Origin: Methanomassiliicoccales archaeon UBA147
GTDB taxonomy: Archaea > Thermoplasmatota > Thermoplasmata > SG8-5
DNA: 64,000 nt
Assembly: GCA_002496385.1 (NCBI GenBank)
Contig: DAJR01000027.1
Span: forward strand, 1-64,000
Reading direction: 5' to 3'
Shown here: in pieces, positions 59,858 through 64,000 of the stretch
How the letters are laid out: every line of letters begins with the position of its first letter
How positions within the stretch are numbered: the first letter of the stretch is position 1
Translations under genes and position numbers: made by a program
The notes under the pieces: generated by a model
What the model was told of the DNA's origin: nothing
The model's database searches: none
What the model saw: only the letters and a program-made list of their open reading frames with translations

Positions 59858-60651
59858 TTCTCTTCCCCTTCGGCGCTGGCTGAAGAATCTTCATCCTCGA
59901 TTATGAGATATTCGTCGGACTCCTTCTCGGTCTCATCCTCCACCGCCAATTCTTCATCGGGTTCCGCCACCCAGTTCTTTGAAGTCAGCGAATCTGGGTC
60001 TTTCAGGAACTTGTTGAAACTGTAGAGCTTGAAGACTCGCTGGATGACCTGCGCGACAGACATGGAAATCAGCATGTAGAGGAGCATCCAGTTCGAGAAT
60101 GCGCAGCATGTGCTGGAGCTCAAAGCGGCATTCATGTCCACGTTGCTCGACCAGGGAACCGAGAGCGTGGCTCCGGAGATGTTGCCGATGAACGTGCCGA
60201 TGAACGCAAAGGTGGCAACCAGGAATATCATCGTGAACATCATGGGCTTCATCTGGTCTATCATGGAGGTCATCTGGTCCTTCGACATGTCCAGCTGCTT
60301 CTGTGTGAGCCTCTTCACCTCCGCATCGTTCCCGGCCATCCTGGCGTCTCTCAGCTTCTTGTTGAAGTCTTTCATTTTAAATTGTTTTTCTGCTGAATCT
60401 ATCCAGTCAATGAAATAATGCCGCACGGCGCTCGAGAAGGTGACGAGCAGGATGCCGGCCACCAGAACTGTCAGAACCGGAAAATTTCTGTCGAAGCCAA
60501 TGAGGGGCTCGAGAATGATGCCAGCAATCCTCCCTACACCGTCCCTCAATTCGGGGATGAACATGATGAACATCGTTCCGAATATCATCATCATCATCAT
60601 CATCTGGGAACTGACATTTCCCGGAGGCTGGGGTGCGGGGTTTCCTGCCAT
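59854..60651 (-). CDS. DUF106 membrane protein (EMC3/Oxa1-YidC superfamily)
   Basis: Three membrane regions are evident: residues 15-35 (MMMMMMIFGTMFIMFIPEL), 60-80 (VLTVLVAGILLVTFSSAV) and 135-160 (PMMFTMIFLVATFAFIGTFI), with a further helix near 190-210. The charged helical hairpin between the second and third regions (FKMKDFNKKLRDARM, DAEVKRLTQKQLDM) is the cytoplasmic coiled-coil of the DUF106/EMC3/TMCO1 group. These are Oxa1-superfamily insertases for membrane proteins. The tail is strongly acidic (ESDEYLIIEDEDSSASAEGE). ATG 60651 is chosen because AAGGAG lies about seven bases upstream; the frame runs to 60759, but that would overlap the DHH gene. It is co-transcribed with cmk (4-base overlap). 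Confidence 0.88.
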   Translation of the reverse strand: MAGNPAPQPPGNVSSQMMMMMMIFGTMFIMFIPELRDGVGRIAGIILEPLIGFDRNFPVLTVLVAGILLVTFSSAVRHYFIDWIDSAEKQFKMKDFNKKLRDARMAGNDAEVKRLTQKQLDMSKDQMTSMIDQMKPMMFTMIFLVATFAFIGTFIGNISGATLSVPWSSNVDMNAALSSSTCCAFSNWMLLYMLISMSVAQVIQRVFKLYSFNKFLKDPDSLTSKNWVAEPDEELAVEDETEKESDEYLIIEDEDSSASAEGEEK

Positions 60652-60683
60652 TCCTGTTCTCCTTGCTGGCTGATTGCTTTTCA

Positions 60684-61673
60684 CTATAATAGGCTTTCCT
60701 TGGCCGTGCGTCCCTGTCTCTCCTTGCCCTTCAGCAGTAATATGGTTCTTGAAGAGCATATCCCAAGCATGGCCTCGACATCCCCCTTCCCCGAGAGACC
60801 CGCAGCGCCGTCATGTCCGCCGCCCTGTCCTCCGCATTCCGCAGCAATCGAGTTGAACATATCTCCAAGGTGAACTCCTGCTGTTACCGCGGCATTGTTG
60901 GCTCTCCCCGTGATTCTGAAGCCATCTTCTTTCTGAGAGCCGGAAAAAGCGACATCCGCCCCGACGGATAGCAGGGCCTGGCACGCAGCGGACTCAAAAG
61001 CCCCTATCTCGGTGACCGCCACGACCCACTCACCTATCCGGTCGAACTTCAACCGCTGGGCGGCTTTGAGCCTGGATATCCTCCTCGCGCTATCCTGGTC
61101 GTCCGCGCTATCGAATACAATCTGCACATCATCAAGCCTCAAATCCGAAGCCCTCAAGATTTCAGATGCATTGGCCAATGTTCTGGACGTCCCTCTTTTC
61201 AAATGTCCAGTATCTGAAATGATCCCAGCCAAAAGGCAAATGCCGACCCTCCTGTCTATCTTTTTCGGTCTGCCCATCGTTTCCCAGACAAGTTCGCAGG
61301 CAGATGTCGATGCTTCATCGATCAAATAGCGCGGTGCAAGCTCTGCGGTATTATCCCTGTGATGATCAATGATGGTGGCATTCTTCCAATCCACTCCGAC
61401 ATAGCCCAACGAAGAATCTCCCTGGGCGTCGACAACGACAATGTTGTGATTATCGAATTGCCGGATCGTTTCGGAAACATTCATTTCTAATTGCGCCAAC
61501 AATCTTTTGCCAAGATGGCTCACTCCGGCCGGTGCGCAGAGAACGGAATTTCCGAAATGCACTGCGATTGCGACCGCACTCCCTGTGCAGTCCAGGTCGG
61601 CATTGGAGTGGAGAAAAATAAGATTAGGGCCTTTTTTTAACAGCGCAAGAATCTCTTTTGGGTCACTCTTCAT
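60684..61673 (-). CDS. DHH-family phosphoesterase (RecJ/nanoRNase-like)
   Basis: The DHH domain has HSNADLDCTGSA (motif I with metal-binding His and Asp), VVVDAQGDSS (motif II) and the namesake IIDHHRDN (motif III), then LLAGIISDTGHL (motif IV). The C-terminal DHHA1 domain carries CGGQGGGHDGAAGLSGKG, the GGGH substrate-binding motif. At 329 residues it is the short form, without the OB or S1 domains of bacterial RecJ, so oligoribonuclease, cyclic dinucleotide or GAN-like activity are all possible. It overlaps pfdB by four bases. Confidence 0.87.
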   Translation of the reverse strand: MKSDPKEILALLKKGPNLIFLHSNADLDCTGSAVAIAVHFGNSVLCAPAGVSHLGKRLLAQLEMNVSETIRQFDNHNIVVVDAQGDSSLGYVGVDWKNATIIDHHRDNTAELAPRYLIDEASTSACELVWETMGRPKKIDRRVGICLLAGIISDTGHLKRGTSRTLANASEILRASDLRLDDVQIVFDSADDQDSARRISRLKAAQRLKFDRIGEWVVAVTEIGAFESAACQALLSVGADVAFSGSQKEDGFRITGRANNAAVTAGVHLGDMFNSIAAECGGQGGGHDGAAGLSGKGDVEAMLGICSSRTILLLKGKERQGRTAKESLL

Positions 61674-62023
61674 GCCTTTTCCTTCTGGAGAGCCTCGGTG
61701 AGCTCCTTTTGCAGGTTCATGTGCATCTCTCGAAGCGTCTTATCCTGGTTTCCGAGAGTCTTGATTCGTATTTCCAGGGTCTCCTTTTTGTCCTCAAGTT
61801 CCTTCTTCAGGCTCTCTTTGTCGTCTGTCCGGACCAGGATAGCGCCCACGCTCTTGTAGATTTCAGCTCCCTTTTTAAGCTTGCCCAATTCCTCGATCGT
61901 CTTGTCCAACTCCGTAACCTGCATCTCTATCTGGTATTTTTGCTGGGCAATGACCTGTATCTGCTGTTGAAGCTGCTGAAACTGCATTATCTTTCCCTGC
62001 ATCTCTTGGCTGATGTCGTTCAT
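61670..62023 (-). CDS. pfdB: Prefoldin subunit beta
   Basis: This 117-residue protein shows two long coiled coils (MQFQQLQQQIQVIAQQKYQI, then LKKELEDKKETLEIRIKTL) separated by a central beta hairpin with GAEIYKSVGAILVRTD. That is the beta-type prefoldin pattern (single hairpin, KSVGxIL). Prefoldin is an alpha2-beta4 hexamer that captures unfolded chains and hands them to the thermosome. No alpha subunit gene is in the window. It overlaps both neighbours by four bases (pcc1 upstream, DHH downstream), as in many euryarchaea. Confidence 0.94.
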   Translation of the reverse strand: MNDISQEMQGKIMQFQQLQQQIQVIAQQKYQIEMQVTELDKTIEELGKLKKGAEIYKSVGAILVRTDDKESLKKELEDKKETLEIRIKTLGNQDKTLREMHMNLQKELTEALQKEKA

Positions 62024-62262
62024 GGTATAGCTCCTATGACTTCATTGGTGTCGATTGCAAGCTTCGTCCATCTGAGGTGCGAGTTCAAAGCCGCCCTCAG
62101 TGCCACCGCGTCTTCCGCTTCGATGTTTATGATGAGCGAGTCGTTCTCCCTGGTGATGTTTACAGACCCCCGGGAAATTTCATCGCGGGTTTCAGGCATC
62201 AGTGCCCGGGCATATGTTTCTTTGTTATTATTGGTGGCTATGCGGATGCTCGCTCTCATCAT
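62020..62262 (-). CDS. pcc1: KEOPS complex subunit Pcc1
   Basis: The 80-residue protein starts MMRASIRIATNNNKETYARA, continues with SRGSVNITRENDSLIINIEA and EDAVALRAALNSHLRWTKLA, the Pcc1 pattern of two strands, a helix and a terminal Leu-rich helix. KEOPS makes the t6A modification of tRNA position 37, and Pcc1 is its dimerisation subunit. A longer frame from TTG 62337 adds 25 low-complexity residues not seen in the family, so ATG 62262 (or 62259) is chosen. It heads the minus-strand operon with pfdB, DHH, DUF106, cmk, cbf5 and the methyltransferase. Confidence 0.85.
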   Translation of the reverse strand: MMRASIRIATNNNKETYARALMPETRDEISRGSVNITRENDSLIINIEAEDAVALRAALNSHLRWTKLAIDTNEVIGAIP

Positions 62263-62350
62263 CGGGGAGGGTGAAGAGTTGTCCGTATTAACATTTTGGT
62301 CTAATTCTAATTCGGACTTCAATCGCTTTTCCCGCAACCTGTGGCAACCC

Positions 62351-62390
62351 CAGTTGCCTCATGGTCGCAACTGGAACTGAGATATATTTA
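62351..62390 (-). promoter_or_regulatory. Promoter and inverted repeat upstream of the pcc1 operon
   Basis: A minus-strand TATA-like TAAATATATC (62381-62390) is followed, near the expected transcription start, by a perfect 7-bp inverted repeat CAGTTGC/GCAACTG (62351-62373, nine-base spacer). The repeat could be an operator or a 5' hairpin of the operon mRNA. Confidence 0.45.
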
Positions 62391-62614
62391 CTGCATAGAT
62401 GCCGGGAACGCTCAGCCTTTCAGGGCTGGGATGAATCGATGAATTAAGACAGAATCAATGTCCAACCATATTTCATCGAGAGAACTGCTCCGACCACATC
62501 AACTCGGATTCGAAGGAGCAGTGCGAATCGGCATGACCAGTAACATGAGATATGCCGTTGCATGCCGTACTCATGCAATCCAAGCAAATCGAATGATTTG
62601 TCATCTTCTGCAGA
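62391..62614. other. Intergenic stretch with hairpins, possible IS200/IS605-type remnant
   Basis: At 62413-62438 a short hairpin (CAGCC/GGGCTG) is followed by GGATGAATC, a combination that reminds me of the 3' scaffold ends beside TnpB genes. No transposase remnant is seen. An 8-bp inverted repeat ACTGCTCC/GGAGCAGT lies at about 62484-62522. No open frame is supported. Confidence 0.3.
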
Positions 62615-62697
62615 GGGGCTAGGGTTTGCTGGCTATCGTGAACAGCCAGCATAAAACATATGTTACCAACCCTAGACCCTAGTCCCTAGACCCCCAG
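62615..62697. repeat. Telomere-like intergenic repeat element, copy 4 (short form)
   Basis: GGGGCTAGGG, then a hairpin TTTGCTGGCTAT / ACAGCCAGCA (one mismatch, loop CGTGA), the ATATGTTACCAAC spacer and three or four CCCTAGA-type units. The 34-bp G-rich units and the outer flanks of copies 2 and 3 are missing. It has the same orientation as the other copies. Confidence 0.82.
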
Positions 62698-63025
62698 ATT
62701 CCAAATAATTCAGACTGGCTTCGATGAATCAGTCATTCAACCGCCCCATGCTAAACTTCCAGTCCGGTGCAAATGCCATCCCCTTCAAGGGCGGATAGTT
62801 TGCCAAAAATGAAGAACCGTGATTCCTTGGAATTCTCTCCTACATGCTGTCTCCATTGCCAAGTTCTAGCTAAAGGTTGCTGTTGACGAATTATATCAAT
62901 TATGGAGTTTCTCAATCACGGTATCAACCTTGGCATTGGATTCCCCTACTGACGAAGATTTTATAAACCTTCACGCGCTACAAGTTCAGGAAATATCTAC
63001 AGGCTGACTATTGGAGAAACCTGAT
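62698..63025 (+). promoter_or_regulatory. Upstream region and TATA box of the last TPR gene
   Basis: GATTTTATAAACC at about 62958-62970 is a good TATA box, roughly 55-65 bases before the ATG at 63026, and GGAG sits nine bases before that ATG. Farther upstream ACCGTGATT and AATCACGGT (about 62817 and 62922) form a widely spaced inverted repeat of unknown meaning. A CCCTTCAAGGGCGG block near 62776 resembles one found after copy 1 of the repeat at about 10668. Confidence 0.5.
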
Positions 63026-64000
63026 ATGCCGATTTTTGGTGGTAAGAAGGAGAAAAAGAACAAGGCTGTTGCAGCTATTGAGGAACTCTTGAACGATGCC
63101 GACAAAAGCCTGAAAGCCGGCGATCTTGACAAAGCAGCATCGGAATACAGAAGGGCACACCGTTATCTCTATCGCGAAGAAAACATTGCTGAGAACCCTG
63201 ACGATTTCTCAGTTTTGTTCACCAGAACCGGACATGGCCTGTTCGAGACCGGCGAGCCGGACAGGGCGGTCGAATGTTTTGATAAAGCCACCCAGCTTAA
63301 TCCGAACAACACCGATGCCTGGATGAGCCGTGGAATTGTGCATATGAAGACCGGAGCGATGCTCAACTATGCCATCATGTGCTTCGATGAGGTTCTGAAA
63401 CATCAGGAAAACAACCTGGAAGCAATGGAAAACAAAGTCGAAGCCCTGCTGCAGAGTAAAAAACAGGATGATGCAGCTAGCATCCTTGAGAGGATGATCC
63501 AGATTGCACCAGCAAACGAGGCGTACAAGAAAAAATTGGCAGAGTTGTCACCAGACAACCTGGAGAACATCACAGCCAAATTGAAGAAATCCCCGAAAGA
63601 TCCAAAGCTCTGGCGGAGAAGGGCAGAACTCCTTGAAGCCGAGGGAAGCATTTCGGAAGCGATAGAAGCCTATCTTCGGCTTGCTTATATTGCCAAAGAA
63701 CCAGCTTTGTATGAGAAGGTTCTGGAATTGAATCCGAACAATATGACCGCAGTTGACAAGCTTCTTGAAGTCACTCCGGACAATGTCGGCCTGCTGATCA
63801 AGAAAGGCCAATTCCTTGTCAATGAGACAAAAACCGACGAAGCTGCGGCAATATATGAAAGGATACTGAGTATCGCTCCGGAAAACGAGACGGCCAAGAA
63901 AAACCTGAAAATCCTTCGCCCGCCACCGCCTGAATCTGTACCTGCCGTCGAGACTTTGCCTCCTAAACCCACTCCTGAACCTGAATCGATTCCCGAGCCA
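63026..64000 (+). CDS. TPR-repeat protein, 3' end outside window
   Basis: The frame from ATG 63026 is open to the end of the window (325 residues) and continues beyond it. After a Lys-rich start (MPIFGGKKEKKNKAVAAIEE) come TPR-type helix pairs of about 34 residues, for example FTRTGHGLFETGEPDRAVEC and AWMSRGIVHMKTGAMLNYAI, then LWRRRAELLEAEGSISEAIE and LLIKKGQFLVNETKTDEAAA. The units contain recurring NPNN and TPDN turns. The last visible part is a Pro/Glu-rich linker (RPPPPESVPAVETLPPKPTP), so another domain probably follows outside. No membrane segment is seen. It is a probable scaffold protein; function unknown. Confidence 0.85.
   Translation, partial: MPIFGGKKEKKNKAVAAIEELLNDADKSLKAGDLDKAASEYRRAHRYLYREENIAENPDDFSVLFTRTGHGLFETGEPDRAVECFDKATQLNPNNTDAWMSRGIVHMKTGAMLNYAIMCFDEVLKHQENNLEAMENKVEALLQSKKQDDAASILERMIQIAPANEAYKKKLAELSPDNLENITAKLKKSPKDPKLWRRRAELLEAEGSISEAIEAYLRLAYIAKEPALYEKVLELNPNNMTAVDKLLEVTPDNVGLLIKKGQFLVNETKTDEAAAIYERILSIAPENETAKKNLKILRPPPPESVPAVETLPPKPTPEPESIPEP

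Noticed and set aside
62461..62540. tRNA-like segment (GGATTCGAAGGAGCAG)
   Set aside because: It has a T-loop-like string but no acceptor, D or anticodon stem that fits.

Overview
The window reads as a chromosomal segment of a euryarchaeon, most plausibly a member of the Thermoplasmatota. The signs are archaeal: Cbf5, archaeal-type ProRS, prefoldin beta, a KEOPS Pcc1 subunit, a DUF106/EMC3-like insertase, cyclic 2,3-diphosphoglycerate synthetase, TATA boxes about 25 bases before apparently leaderless starts, an archaeosortase and a PEF-CTERM tail. The lineage call is an inference from gene content; there is no rRNA or tRNA gene in the window.

Layout. 1-6.7 kb: end of a TPR protein, then a repair/small-enzyme stretch (radical SAM-HhH protein with a DUF4130 partner, methyltransferase, YdeI-like protein, GNAT, P-loop kinase, AlkD-like glycosylase). 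6.7-9 kb: an AT-rich pocket with a 27-residue Lys/Ala peptide gene, a possible PD-(D/E)XK protein and a metallo-beta-lactamase-fold hydrolase. 9-13.2 kb: cyclic diphosphoglycerate synthetase, a short FtsZ-like protein, and two ribbon-helix-helix regulators, one leading a mini-operon of Cys-rich and zinc-finger microproteins. 13.2-17.4 kb: a membrane-anchored protein, a Rab-like GTPase, an archaeosortase with a C-terminal zinc finger and a sugar-nucleotide epimerase, flanked by two direct copies of a telomere-like repeat. 17.4-18.3 kb: PRPP synthetase.

18.3-47.5 kb is dominated by the cell surface: two large secreted S-layer-like proteins, each with strong leader and terminator signals, then a 6,295-residue protein with five cytoplasmic zinc ribbons, one membrane helix, 39 DUF11 repeats and a PEF-CTERM tail, followed by two more anchored surface proteins. 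proS follows the last of these by one base. The archaeosortase at 15-16 kb is the obvious candidate to process the giant protein, and the glmU-glmS pair and epimerase could feed glycosylation of the many Asn-X-Ser/Thr sites.

48.9-64 kb: small membrane protein, helical zinc-ribbon protein, single-chain pyruvate:ferredoxin oxidoreductase, glmU-glmS (UDP-GlcNAc route), then a compact minus-strand information-processing cluster (Pcc1, prefoldin beta, DHH phosphoesterase, DUF106 insertase, CMP kinase, Cbf5, Trm9-like methyltransferase), and finally the start of another TPR protein.

The most unusual items are (i) four intergenic copies of an element made of 34-bp G-rich units, a 10-12 bp hairpin and a (CCCTAGA)n arm, (ii) the giant zinc-ribbon/DUF11/PEF-CTERM protein, (iii) the archaeosortase-zinc finger fusion, (iv) microprotein genes of 27 and 40 codons, and (v) a 235-residue module shared by two neighbouring surface proteins.
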